DNA from: an uncultured Faecalibacterium sp.
GTDB taxonomy: Bacteria > Bacillota > Clostridia > Oscillospirales > Ruminococcaceae
Assembly: GCA_934501115.1 (NCBI GenBank)
Contig: CAKSTO010000037.1
Location: 1-25,450 of the forward strand
Direction: 5' to 3'
DNA length: 25,450 bases
The position numbers and the translations under genes are program-made. The notes beneath the pieces are model-generated. The model was not told where the DNA came from. It saw only the letters and a list, made by a program, of their open reading frames with translations, and ran no database searches. Positions 1 to 7,389 of the stretch are shown piece by piece (position 1 is the stretch's first letter; each line of letters starts with the position of its first letter).

Positions 1-101
1 GCGATGACATCCCAGCCCATTTTGGCACCGCCCTGACGCTTTTCGTCAAACAGGCAGCGGCCGCGCTCGACCCACCAGGTCTCGAACTTGGTAATGATCA
101 T
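1..101 (-). CDS. Enolase-superfamily (mandelate racemase/muconate lactonizing type) protein, 5' end only
   Basis: Partial gene: the first 33 codons read leftward and leave the window. The N-terminus begins MIITKFETWWVERGRCLF and continues with DEKRQGGAKMGWDVI. This resembles the capping-domain start of sugar-acid dehydratases and cycloisomerases of the enolase superfamily, which remove water from or isomerise aldonic and aldaric acids using Mg2+. The metal ligands and catalytic Lys/His lie outside the window, so the substrate cannot be assigned. The start is supported by a GAGAGGAG ribosome site 7-8 bases upstream. The gene is divergent from a TRAP/uronate operon and shares an operator-like motif with it, which fits a role in the same sugar-acid pathway. 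The family call rests on a short N-terminus and context and is tentative. Confidence 0.6.
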   Translation of the reverse strand, partial: MIITKFETWWVERGRCLFDEKRQGGAKMGWDVI

Positions 102-208
102 AAAAATGCTCCTCTCGTTGATCGTGTTAAAGGAATTGGCTGCTTGATAACCGGAACTTTGCTTTGCGGAAAAGAATCTTTGACGGAAACACGTCAATAA
201 AATAGAAC

Positions 209-220
209 CGAAACGTTTTG
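209..220. promoter_or_regulatory. LacI-type operator at the leftward promoter start
   Basis: CGAAACGTTTTG has an AAACGTTT core that is an 8-bp perfect palindrome, plus an outer C/G pair. It overlaps the predicted start of the leftward transcript and shares its core with the longer palindrome at 407-428. The central CG with flanking A/T tracts is typical of LacI-family operators. It does not satisfy the CcpA cre consensus. Confidence 0.45.
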
Positions 221-224
221 CTTG

Positions 225-253
225 ATTATAATGCAAAAGAACATAAAAGTAAA
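225..253 (-). promoter_or_regulatory. Sigma-70 promoter of the leftward enolase-superfamily gene
   Basis: On the minus strand a perfect -10 TATAAT (plus coordinates 225-230) is preceded by TTTACT (248-253) as -35 with a 17-bp spacer. The predicted start is near 218, giving a leader of about 117 nt. The start falls on the AAACGTTT motif at 211-218. Confidence 0.55.
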
Positions 254-364
254 GAGATTACAGAATTTTGGTTGGAAAATCGTCACACTGCAAAAACGGT
301 TTGGTCAAAAACTATGCTATATGACAAAAATATATCCGAAACAGACGAAAAAAATTGAAAAATA

Positions 365-393
365 TTGACCTCGCGCACAAGACGTGCTAAAAT
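365..393 (+). promoter_or_regulatory. Sigma-70 promoter of the TRAP/uronate operon
   Basis: TTGACC (365-370), a 17-bp spacer and TAAAAT (388-393) form a near-consensus promoter. Transcription should begin near 400, leaving a leader of about 105 nt before dctP that contains the palindrome at 407-428. Confidence 0.7.
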
Positions 394-406
394 GTTGCCA
401 AAGAAA

Positions 407-428
407 GCTACAAAAACGTTTTTGTAGC
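407..428. promoter_or_regulatory. Perfect 22-bp palindromic operator of the TRAP/uronate operon
   Basis: GCTACAAAAAC followed directly by its exact reverse complement gives a 22-bp perfect palindrome centred on CG. It lies at about +7 to +28 from the predicted start, a classic repressor position. Central CG and A/T-rich arms fit the LacI family. No LacI gene is adjacent; the only one in the window sits at the maltose locus and faces sites of different sequence (TTGCRYA), so the cognate repressor is probably encoded elsewhere. Confidence 0.7.
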
Positions 429-505
429 AAGGGGCAGGCGGGACACGAAGACGCTGCCCCGAACACGTATCCGACACACGATGCCAAGAAAAAAGGAGAT
501 TTCTT

Positions 506-1615
506 ATGAAAAAAGCAATTTCTCGTCGTGACTTCCTGAAGGTTGTTGGCGTTTCTGCCGCAGCGCTGGGCATGACCGCATGCGGCGGTTCTTCCGCTTC
601 CACCTCTGCTTCCACCGCAGCTTCCTCCACTGCCTCTTCTGCAGCAGCAGGTGCAGGCGAGGGCGGCTCCGGCAATGACTACAAGCTGACATGGAACGAG
701 GTCAACGGCGAGGACTACGGCGCAACCGTTGGCGCACACACCTTTGCTGAGAAGATCGAAGAGCTGTCCGGCGGTCACATCACCATTGACCTGTACATCA
801 ACGGCACGCTGGGTTCCGAGGCTGAGTCCATGCAGGGCATCCAGATGGGTACTCTGGATATCTTCCGCGGCAACGCTTCTTCTCTGCCCAACTACGGCGC
901 TGAACTGATCGGCACCACCGGCCTGCCGTATGTCTTTAAGGATATGGCACAGTTTGAGGATGTGGCTGAGAGCAGTCTGGGCGACGAGCTGCTGCAGAGC
1001 GTGGAAGATGCCAACTGCGGTTATGTTGCTCTGGGCTGGCTGGTCGAAGGTCCTCGCAGCATGTTCATCACCCCGAAGGTCTACGAGCGTCTGGGCAAGC
1101 CCACCGAGTTCACGCTGGACAAGATGAAGGGCCTGAAGGTCCGCGTGCCCGAGACTGACCTGATGATCAACACCATGGATGCTCTGGGCGCTTCCGCCAC
1201 CGCAATCGCTTACTCTGAGCTGTACACCTCTCTGCAGTCCGGCGTCGTCGATGCTGCTGAGAACGGCGTTACCTCTTACATGAGCAACAGCTTCAACGAA
1301 GTTGCCCCCTACTTCATCACCGATGCACACACCTTTGGCTGCGGCGTCATCCTGATGAACGCTGACAAGTGGAACGGCTTCAACGATGCCGAGAAGGGCT
1401 GGATCAAGGAAGCCGCTCTGGCCGCACGTTCCGCCTGCTACGAGTACAACCAGAAGCAGGAGCAGGCTTGCTTCGATTCCTTCGCCGACAAGGGCATCAC
1501 CAAGCTGGAGGTTTCCGATATCGAAAAGTGGCAGGAGGCCTGCGCACCTCTGTATGAAAAGCAGAGCGCCGACGCTCAGGACATCATCGCTAAGATCCAG
1601 GGCGGCAACTACTGA
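506..1615 (+). CDS. dctP: TRAP transporter substrate-binding lipoprotein (DctP family)
   Basis: Extracellular solute receptor of a tripartite ATP-independent periplasmic (TRAP) transporter, 369 aa. The N-terminus shows a complete twin-arginine motif SRRDFLK (residues 6-12), then a hydrophobic stretch and a lipobox ending at Cys26 (LGMTAC). A Ser/Ala-rich tether of about 30 residues follows, so it is a membrane-anchored lipoprotein possibly exported folded by Tat. The KVRVPE motif near residue 213 carries the Arg that in this family clamps the carboxylate of acidic ligands. A strong AAGGAGAT ribosome site precedes the ATG. It is first in the operon, upstream of dctQ and dctM, separated from them by a hairpin that should favour higher receptor expression. 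Given uxaC downstream, the ligand is probably a hexuronate or related sugar acid; this is inferred from neighbours. Confidence 0.93.
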   Translation: MKKAISRRDFLKVVGVSAAALGMTACGGSSASTSASTAASSTASSAAAGAGEGGSGNDYKLTWNEVNGEDYGATVGAHTFAEKIEELSGGHITIDLYINGTLGSEAESMQGIQMGTLDIFRGNASSLPNYGAELIGTTGLPYVFKDMAQFEDVAESSLGDELLQSVEDANCGYVALGWLVEGPRSMFITPKVYERLGKPTEFTLDKMKGLKVRVPETDLMINTMDALGASATAIAYSELYTSLQSGVVDAAENGVTSYMSNSFNEVAPYFITDAHTFGCGVILMNADKWNGFNDAEKGWIKEAALAARSACYEYNQKQEQACFDSFADKGITKLEVSDIEKWQEACAPLYEKQSADAQDIIAKIQGGNY

Positions 1616-1656
1616 TCCCTGCCGAGACGTTTTGACGAACCAATAAAGGACGAACG

Positions 1657-1690
1657 TTCCCCACGGCTGGCAGCGGTCGTGGGGAATTTT
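1657..1690 (+). terminator. Intercistronic hairpin/attenuating terminator after dctP
   Basis: TTCCCCACG (1657-1665) pairs with CGTGGGGAA (1678-1686), a 9-bp stem with a 12-nt loop, followed by TTTT (1687-1690). The short T-run suggests partial termination or 3' end protection. This would yield excess receptor mRNA over permease mRNA, a common arrangement for binding-protein genes. Confidence 0.7.
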
Positions 1691-1718
1691 AGAAAAACGA
1701 ACAATCAAGGAGCCGATT

Positions 1719-2207
1719 ATGGACAAATTCAGAGCCGTATGGGAAAAGATCGACGCCGTGCTGTTCCAGCTTCTGCGCCATGTCTGCGCAGTGATCCTGG
1801 GAGCTCTGGTAGCGGTGGTCTTTTACATCTTCTTCGGACGTTATGTGATGCATAACTCTCCCATGTGGGGCGAGCCGTTCTCCCTGCTGTGTCTGGTATG
1901 GCTGAGCCTGCTGGGCAGTGTGCTGGTGGTGCGCAAGAACGAGCATCTGGCCGTTACCATGTTTGACGAAAAGCTGGGCAAGACTGGTGTGTTCGTCACC
2001 GATATCCTGTCCGCTGTGTGTGTGGTGGGCTTCTCCATCTTCCTCATCGTGTACGGCATCAAGCTGGCACAGCAGGGCGCAAGCAACAACATGGCCGGCA
2101 TCAATGTGCCCTATGCCTTTATGTACAGTGCACTGCCTGTGACCGGCGTACTGAACATCTTCGCTGTTCTGGGCCACTGGGTGATGGGTCGAAAGGAGAA
2201 AAAGTAA
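1719..2207 (+). CDS. dctQ: TRAP transporter small permease (DctQ family)
   Basis: Small integral membrane subunit of the TRAP transporter, 162 aa, usual length for DctQ. Four hydrophobic segments are visible at about residues 20-40, 50-70, 90-112 and 130-152. The family-typical charged segment after TM2 (VVRKNEHLAV) is present. It pairs with the large DctM subunit to couple substrate uptake to an ion gradient. AAGGAG (1707-1712) sets the ATG start. Its stop codon is immediately followed by the dctM ATG, so the two are translationally coupled. The AAAGGAGAAA ribosome site of dctM lies within its last codons. Confidence 0.92.
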   Translation: MDKFRAVWEKIDAVLFQLLRHVCAVILGALVAVVFYIFFGRYVMHNSPMWGEPFSLLCLVWLSLLGSVLVVRKNEHLAVTMFDEKLGKTGVFVTDILSAVCVVGFSIFLIVYGIKLAQQGASNNMAGINVPYAFMYSALPVTGVLNIFAVLGHWVMGRKEKK

Positions 2208-3509
2208 ATGTCTACTGCAACGATCGCAACCATCCTGCTGCTGGGTGTGTTCCTGGTGCTGGTTTTCCTCCGCGTGCCCGTGGTCTATGCCATTGGTGTG
2301 GCTTCTTTGCTGGATTTCTTCTATCTGGGCATCAACCCCATGCAGATGGCTCTGAAATTTGTCAGCAATCTGAACTCCTATACGCTGCTGGCGGTGCCCT
2401 TCTTCATCCTGATGGGTGAATTGATGAGCGCGGGCGGCATCACCGATACCCTGATCGCTTTCTCAAAGGAACTTGTCGGCTGGATGCATGGCGGTGCTGC
2501 CATGGTCAACGTGGTGGCCTCCTTCTTCTTCGGCGGCATCTCTGGCTCTTCTTCCGCCGACTGTGCCTCTCTGGGCCCCATCGAGATCAAGATGATGGAA
2601 GAGCAGGGCTATGACCGCGAGTTCTCCACCTGCCTGACCATGGCATCCTCCGTTGAAGGCATTCTGGTTCCCCCCTCTCAGAACATGGTCATCTTCACTC
2701 TGGCTGCTGCCGGCGTTACCACCGTTTCCATCGGCCAGCTGTTCGTGGCCGGCTACATGCCCGGCGCTGTGCTGAGCATCGTGCTGATGATCTACTCCTA
2801 CTACTACTCCAAGAAGATGAACATCCCGGTCACCGGCAAGTTCAACCTGAAAAACTGCATCAAGGCGTTCTTCAAGGCCATCTGGGGCATGCTGGCTGTT
2901 ATGTTCGTGGTCGTCGGCGTTATCGCCGGTGTCTTTACCACCACCGAGTCCGCTGCTGCTGCCGTTGTGTGGTCGCTGTGCGTCGGCCTGTTCATCTACA
3001 AGGGTTTCTCCTTCAAGGATATCCCCCACATCTTTGCAAACGTCGTGGAGACTCTGGGCAAGGTGCTGATCCTGCTGGGTGTGTCCGGCGCATTCACCTA
3101 CCTGCTGACCTATCTGCGCATCCCCACCATGATCGCTACCGGCCTGTTCTCCATCACCAGCAACAAGATCGTCATCCTGATCCTGCTCAACATCCTGATG
3201 TTGTGTCTGGGCTGCCTGATCGAGATGGCCTGCCTGATCCTGATGCTGACCCCCGTCATCCTGCCCATCTGGATGCAGCTGGGTCTGTCCCCCATCCATC
3301 TGGGCATCGTCATGGTGCTGAACCTCGGCATCGGCCTGCTGACCCCTCCCGTCGGCTCCACCCTGTTCATCGGTTCTGCCATTTCCGGCATCAAGATCGA
3401 GACCCTGTCCAAGAAGATGGTGCCCTTCTACATCACCATGTTCATTGCGCTGATCATCCTGACCTACTTCCCGCAGACCTTCATGTGGCTGCCGAACCTG
3501 CTGTACTAA
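2208..3509 (+). CDS. dctM: TRAP transporter large permease (DctM family)
   Basis: Large transmembrane subunit of the TRAP transporter, 433 aa, matching the usual 425-440. It is hydrophobic throughout with about 12 membrane segments. The DctM signature GGISGSSSADCASLG lies near residues 105-120, and SVEGILVPPSQNMV is the equivalent of the conserved Pro-rich re-entrant region. A second, related half shows NLGIGLLTPPVGSTLF near the C-terminus, the inverted-repeat partner. It starts on the base after the dctQ stop. Together with DctP and DctQ it imports a carboxylate-bearing solute; identity of the solute is inferred from downstream uronate genes. Confidence 0.94.
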   Translation: MSTATIATILLLGVFLVLVFLRVPVVYAIGVASLLDFFYLGINPMQMALKFVSNLNSYTLLAVPFFILMGELMSAGGITDTLIAFSKELVGWMHGGAAMVNVVASFFFGGISGSSSADCASLGPIEIKMMEEQGYDREFSTCLTMASSVEGILVPPSQNMVIFTLAAAGVTTVSIGQLFVAGYMPGAVLSIVLMIYSYYYSKKMNIPVTGKFNLKNCIKAFFKAIWGMLAVMFVVVGVIAGVFTTTESAAAAVVWSLCVGLFIYKGFSFKDIPHIFANVVETLGKVLILLGVSGAFTYLLTYLRIPTMIATGLFSITSNKIVILILLNILMLCLGCLIEMACLILMLTPVILPIWMQLGLSPIHLGIVMVLNLGIGLLTPPVGSTLFIGSAISGIKIETLSKKMVPFYITMFIALIILTYFPQTFMWLPNLLY

Positions 3510-3515
3510 GCGCGT

Positions 3516-4265
3516 ATGGAAACAATGAATCTGCCGCTGGGGGCGCGGCTCTGGATCGCAGATGCCCCCAAAGACCCAAAAGGAATGATCCTGATCTGCC
3601 CCGGCGGCGGATACCAGTGGCTTTCGCCGCGTGAGGCTCAGCCGGTAGCCCGCGCCTTTGCCGCCGCCGGCTGGGCGGCTGCGGTGGTGTACTACACCGT
3701 TCACGAAAAGCCCGGCCAACCCCCGCTGGGCACCCTGCCGGTGCGCCAGCTGGGCGAAGCACTGCAGACCATGCAGCAGCGTTTCCCGACACTGTCGGCG
3801 CTGGTCTGCGGCTTCTCCGCAGGCGGCCATCTGGCAGCCAGTCTGGGCGTGCACTGGCGTGAGCTGGGCCTGCCCCGCCCCGACGGCATGATCCTGGGCT
3901 ACCCGGTGATCACCGCCGGAAAGTACGCCCACCACGACAGCATCGAAAATCTGGCCGGTTCGGACGATCCGGGCTGGTATTCGCTGGAAACGCAGGTCAC
4001 GGCAGATACGCCGCCTGCCTTCTTCTGGCATACCGTCACCGACCCGGAAGTGCCGGTGCAGAACAGCCTGCTTCTGGCAGGTGCACTGAGCGCGGCCGGT
4101 GTGCGCTACGAAATGCATCTTTACCCCCGCGGGGTGCACGGTCTGAGTCTGGCAACGCCCGAAGTGGACGAGCCGGAAAAGCACCGCCTTGCAGATCCCC
4201 ACATCGCCGGCTGGTTCGGGCAGTGCCTCGAGTGGCTGGATATTCTAAAAACGACAAAGGAGTGA
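3516..4265 (+). CDS. Alpha/beta-hydrolase, acetyl-esterase/lipase type
   Basis: Cytoplasmic serine esterase of the Aes/hormone-sensitive-lipase-like group, 249 aa, no signal peptide. PGGGY (residues 29-33) is the oxyanion-hole motif in place of HGGG. GFSAGG (99-104) carries nucleophile Ser101. Asp176 in VTDPEVP and His208 in GVHGL complete the visible triad. The start lies six bases after the dctM stop with no clear ribosome site, so translation is probably coupled; a second in-frame ATG at 3525 is an alternative. Position inside a uronate operon suggests it removes an acyl or alkyl ester from an imported sugar acid, or opens a lactone. The actual substrate cannot be read from sequence. Confidence 0.8.
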   Translation: METMNLPLGARLWIADAPKDPKGMILICPGGGYQWLSPREAQPVARAFAAAGWAAAVVYYTVHEKPGQPPLGTLPVRQLGEALQTMQQRFPTLSALVCGFSAGGHLAASLGVHWRELGLPRPDGMILGYPVITAGKYAHHDSIENLAGSDDPGWYSLETQVTADTPPAFFWHTVTDPEVPVQNSLLLAGALSAAGVRYEMHLYPRGVHGLSLATPEVDEPEKHRLADPHIAGWFGQCLEWLDILKTTKE

Positions 4266-4271
4266 TTCCCC

Positions 4272-4985
4272 ATGGCAATGTGGAAAAACGACGATGAAAT
4301 GTTCGCTCTGATGAAAGAGAAGCTCTATACCCCCGTTGTGGGTGATATTCTGGATCAGATGGGCTATAAGCACCAGTTCCTGCCCGCTTCCATCCGCCCG
4401 CTGGCTGCACAGGTGCCTACCGCACCCTACATCCTGCCCGGAGAGGAAGAGGACAAGCGCCTGAAGGTGGCTGGCTACGCCTGCACCGTTCTGGAAAACG
4501 ATGTGTTCGAGTACCCCGCCGAAAAGCCCTTCGGCTATATGACTGAGGCGCTGGATGATCTGAAGCCCAACGAGATCTACATCGCTACCGGCGCACACAA
4601 CAGTGCTCTGTGGGGCGAGCTGCTCACCGCCTGCGGCAAGGCCCGCGGTGCAGTTGGCGCCGTTCTGGACGGTTACACCCGCGATACCCCCAAGGTCATC
4701 GAGCAGAACTTCCCTGTTTTCTGCTCCGGTACATGGGCACAGGATTCCTCCGTCCGTACCTACGTGTTCAAGTGGCGCTGCCCCATTGAGATCGGTCAGG
4801 TGACCATCCACAACGGCGATATCGTCTTTGGCGACATCGACGGCGTGCTCATCATCCCCAAGGAGATTGCACCGGAAGTCATCGAGAAAGCTCTCGTCAA
4901 GGCAAGCACGGAAAAGACCATGCGCAAAGCCATTGAAGACGGCATGATGGTCACGGATGCATTTGCAAAGTTCGGAGTGCTGTAA
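4272..4985 (+). CDS. RraA-family protein, likely metal-dependent aldolase/decarboxylase
   Basis: 237 aa. Contains the RraA/HMG-aldolase signature: GELLTACGKARG (115-126) and AVLDGYTRD (130-138), with Arg137 and Asp138 intact. In the class II 4-hydroxy-4-methyl-2-oxoglutarate/4-carboxy-4-hydroxy-2-oxoadipate aldolases these bind pyruvate-enolate and Mg2+. E. coli RraA, which lacks activity on these substrates, inhibits RNase E; an enzymatic role is more likely here because the gene lies in a catabolic operon and Clostridia usually use RNase Y/J. It has AAAGGAG (4256-4262) upstream and sits between the esterase and the dehydratase subunits. I infer it cleaves a 2-keto acid produced by the dehydratase or a related intermediate; that is unproven. 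Confidence 0.82.
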   Translation: MAMWKNDDEMFALMKEKLYTPVVGDILDQMGYKHQFLPASIRPLAAQVPTAPYILPGEEEDKRLKVAGYACTVLENDVFEYPAEKPFGYMTEALDDLKPNEIYIATGAHNSALWGELLTACGKARGAVGAVLDGYTRDTPKVIEQNFPVFCSGTWAQDSSVRTYVFKWRCPIEIGQVTIHNGDIVFGDIDGVLIIPKEIAPEVIEKALVKASTEKTMRKAIEDGMMVTDAFAKFGVL

Positions 4986-4988
4986 GCT

Positions 4989-5324
4989 ATGGACGAAAAG
5001 CAGAACGCCTTTCAGATCGACCTTGCAGATAATGTGGCAACAGCCCTGACGCCGCTGGTGCCCGGATCCGTGGAGCTGCGCGGCGACGCCTGTGCCCCGG
5101 AGGTGCAGGCCACCACCGAAGTGCCGGTGGGCCATAAAATTGCCCTGCGGGACATCAGGAACGGTGAGGATATCGTCAAGTACGGCGTAGTCATTGGCCG
5201 CGCTACCGCCGATATCCCGGCTGGCAGCTGGGTACACCTGCACGTCATGCGCAGCGTCTACGACCAGCGTTCCAGCCACCTGGACGTCAGAACCGGTGCT
5301 CCCAAAGACACGAAGTACGAGTAA
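4989..5324 (+). CDS. UxaA-family dehydratase, small SAF-domain subunit
   Basis: 111-aa protein matching the N-terminal SAF domain of altronate/galactarate dehydratases (UxaA/GarD) and the small subunit of two-gene versions such as sulfolactate sulfo-lyase. The diagnostic stretch is VGHKIALRDIRNGEDIVKYG, followed by VIGRATADIPAGSWVHLHV. In this family the small domain closes over the active site of the large subunit. The preceding stop is 3 bases upstream of the ATG; only a weak GGAG lies before it, so translation is likely coupled to the RraA-family gene. The large subunit follows 14 bases later. Confidence 0.85.
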   Translation: MDEKQNAFQIDLADNVATALTPLVPGSVELRGDACAPEVQATTEVPVGHKIALRDIRNGEDIVKYGVVIGRATADIPAGSWVHLHVMRSVYDQRSSHLDVRTGAPKDTKYE

Positions 5325-5338
5325 AGGAGAGGCTTTTA

Positions 5339-6565
5339 ATGGATTGGAATGAACTGCAAAGCCTCACCTGGCCCGGCTACGCCCGCAAAAACGGCGGCAA
5401 GGGCATCCGTAACCGGGTGTTGGTGATCTACACGGTCAAGTGTGCCGAGTTTGTGGCGCAGCAGATCGTAGCCAAAAGCGGCAGTACCAATGTGGAACTG
5501 CTGGGCTTTGACGGCTGTACCGACAACCAGTATGCGGTGAACCTGCTCATCAGCTTCATCCGCCACCCCAACGTGGGTGCGGTGCTGGCTGTGGGTCTTG
5601 GCTGTGAATACGTGCAGCCGGAATGGCTGTCTAAAATTGCCGAGGAAGAGGGCAAGCCCACAAGCTGGATGTTCATCCAGAACGAGGGCGGCACCCAGCC
5701 TGCCGTCCGCAAGGGCGTGGAGTGGGTGCAGAGCGCACTCAAAGAGCTGGAAAACACCCCCCGCGTGGAGATGTCCGTAAAAGATCTGGTCATCGGCGCA
5801 GAGTGCGGCGGCAGTGACTACACCAGCGGTCTGGCTGGCAATGTGGTCGTGGGTCGGTTCTACGACTGGCTCACCGATCAGGGCGGCACGGCCATCTTTG
5901 AGGAGATCGTCGAGGCCATTGGTCTGGATCATCTGCTGCTCAAGCGCGCTGCTTCTGAGCAGGCCGCAAAAGAGCTGCGCTATACCTATGATAAAGCGCT
6001 GGAATACTGCCGCAGCGTGCGTCAGTATTCGGTCAGCCCCGGCAACTTTGCAGGCGGCCTGTCCACCATTGAAGAAAAGAGCATGGGTGCTGTGATCAAG
6101 AGCGGCTCCCGCCCCATTCAGGGCGTCATCAAGGTGTCCTGCCCGGCACCCCGCCCGGGTCTGTGGCTGCTGGACTCCACCCCGGATCCTTACTGGATGC
6201 AGTTTGGCATCACCAATCCCAACGACAACGAGGGCTTGATGGATCTTGCCAGCTGTGGCGCACACATCGTGTTCCTCGTTACAGGACGCGGCAATGTGGT
6301 GGGCAGCGCAGTAGCCCCCTGCATCAAGATCACCGGCAACGGTGCGACTTACGCCCGCATGGAGGGCGATATGGACTTCAATGCCAACCCCGTGCTCCGG
6401 GGCGAATGCACCCAGAGCGAGCTGGCTCGCCGCCTGACCGAACTGGTGGTAAAAACTGCCGCCGGTCAGCCCACCAAGAGCGAAGCCCAGGGACACCACG
6501 AGTTCTTTGTACCGTATAAATATCAGGAAAAGCAGGTCGCTTTCAAGCGTGCCTGCGAAGAGTGA
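5339..6565 (+). CDS. uxaA: UxaA-family dehydratase, large subunit (altronate dehydratase type)
   Basis: 408 aa, the catalytic part of the UxaA/GarD family, which dehydrates aldonic or aldaric acids to 2-keto-3-deoxy acids with a divalent metal. Hallmarks are NEGG (near 121), ECGGSD (155-160), GNFAGGLSTIEEKSMG (around 237-252) and VTGRGNVVGSAVAP in the C-terminal half. It is encoded separately from the SAF domain, so the enzyme is a heteromer, unlike single-chain E. coli UxaA. AAAGGAG precedes the start. With uxaC in the same operon the likely substrate is D-altronate, giving 2-keto-3-deoxygluconate. Galactarate-type or sulfolactate-type substrates remain possible because family motifs do not settle specificity. 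Confidence 0.87.
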   Translation: MDWNELQSLTWPGYARKNGGKGIRNRVLVIYTVKCAEFVAQQIVAKSGSTNVELLGFDGCTDNQYAVNLLISFIRHPNVGAVLAVGLGCEYVQPEWLSKIAEEEGKPTSWMFIQNEGGTQPAVRKGVEWVQSALKELENTPRVEMSVKDLVIGAECGGSDYTSGLAGNVVVGRFYDWLTDQGGTAIFEEIVEAIGLDHLLLKRAASEQAAKELRYTYDKALEYCRSVRQYSVSPGNFAGGLSTIEEKSMGAVIKSGSRPIQGVIKVSCPAPRPGLWLLDSTPDPYWMQFGITNPNDNEGLMDLASCGAHIVFLVTGRGNVVGSAVAPCIKITGNGATYARMEGDMDFNANPVLRGECTQSELARRLTELVVKTAAGQPTKSEAQGHHEFFVPYKYQEKQVAFKRACEE

Positions 6566-6580
6566 GGAGGACTGTTCCCC

Positions 6581-7381
6581 ATGGCAGCATTTACCGAAGA
6601 ACAGGTGAAGGATTTCAGCATCAAGAACTGGTACGACCTGTCCGGTCAGGTCGCCGTCGTCACCGGCGGTGCCACCGGTCTGGGCCTTGCCATTACCCGC
6701 TGCCTTGTTTCCGCAGGCGCAAAGGTGGCCGTTGTGGCTTCCCGCGCTCCTGAGCTGGTGGCCGATACTCTGGCAGAGTTTGGCGGCAAGGCTGTGTACT
6801 ATCAGTTCAATATCACCGATACCGACCACGCTCAGGAACTGGCCGATAAGATCACCGCTGAGCAGGGCCCCGTGAGCATCCTTGTGAACAACGCAGGCAA
6901 CCATTGCAAGAAGTTCATCTGGGATATGACCGTGGACGACTACAAGCGCGTTCTGGATGTGCATCTGGTGGGTGCATTCGCACTGACCAAGGCTTTTGTT
7001 CCCCAGATGAAGGAGCAGGGTCATGGCCGCATCATCTTCCAGGCCAGCATGACCAGCTACATCGGCCAGCCCCAGGTGGCAGGCTACTCCACCGCAAAGG
7101 CCGGTTATCTGGGTCTGATCCACACCCTGACCGCTGAACTGGCCGAGTACGGCATCACCGTCAACGCCATTGCTCCGGGCTGGATCGACACCCCCATGTT
7201 CCACAAAGCGACCGACAACGACCCGCCGCGTCTGGCCAAGATCATGGGACGCATCCCCGCCAAGAGCGTGGGCGACCCTATGGATGTTGGCATGTGTGCG
7301 GCGTTCCTGTGCAGTGACGCAGCCCGCTATATCAGCGGCACCTGCATCCCTGTTGACGGCGGCGCTCTGATCGGATTCTGA
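6581..7381 (+). CDS. SDR-family NAD(P)-dependent oxidoreductase 1
   Basis: Classical short-chain dehydrogenase/reductase, 266 aa. The Rossmann glycine motif TGGATGLG is at residues 28-35, NNAG at 103-106, catalytic Ser156, and Tyr169/Lys173 in YSTAK. The C-terminal PVDGGALIGF is typical of the gluconate 5-dehydrogenase / 2-deoxy-gluconate 3-dehydrogenase (KduD-like) group. An N-terminal extension of about 20 residues precedes the Rossmann fold. GAGGA lies about 15 bases before the ATG. No long-chain UxaB/UxuB-type reductase is present, so one of the two SDRs may interconvert a ketouronate and an aldonate; this is inference from context. A terminator-like hairpin follows the stop. Confidence 0.86.
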   Translation: MAAFTEEQVKDFSIKNWYDLSGQVAVVTGGATGLGLAITRCLVSAGAKVAVVASRAPELVADTLAEFGGKAVYYQFNITDTDHAQELADKITAEQGPVSILVNNAGNHCKKFIWDMTVDDYKRVLDVHLVGAFALTKAFVPQMKEQGHGRIIFQASMTSYIGQPQVAGYSTAKAGYLGLIHTLTAELAEYGITVNAIAPGWIDTPMFHKATDNDPPRLAKIMGRIPAKSVGDPMDVGMCAAFLCSDAARYISGTCIPVDGGALIGF

Positions 7382-7389
7382 TACAATGA

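Larger units (their letters stand above)
102..505. other. Divergent regulatory region of the sugar-acid locus
   Basis: This 404-base AT-rich gap separates the leftward enolase-superfamily gene from dctP. It holds one sigma-70 promoter in each direction, each with an AAACGTTT-centred palindrome close to the predicted start (listed separately). A third, weaker CAAAAACG half-site lies at 291-298. An inverted repeat TTGACG/CGTCAA (180-185 and 192-197) lies in the leader of the leftward gene. No credible small gene is seen. Confidence 0.6.

Noticed and set aside
209..220. CcpA catabolite-response element
   Set aside because: The palindrome lacks the TG and CA ends of the cre consensus, so it fits a dedicated LacI-family regulator better.
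2463..4202. Very long open frame on the minus strand opposite dctM and the esterase
   Set aside because: It is antisense to well-identified genes, has low-complexity His/Gln/Asp-rich composition, and lacks a ribosome site. It arises from the codon bias of the sense genes.
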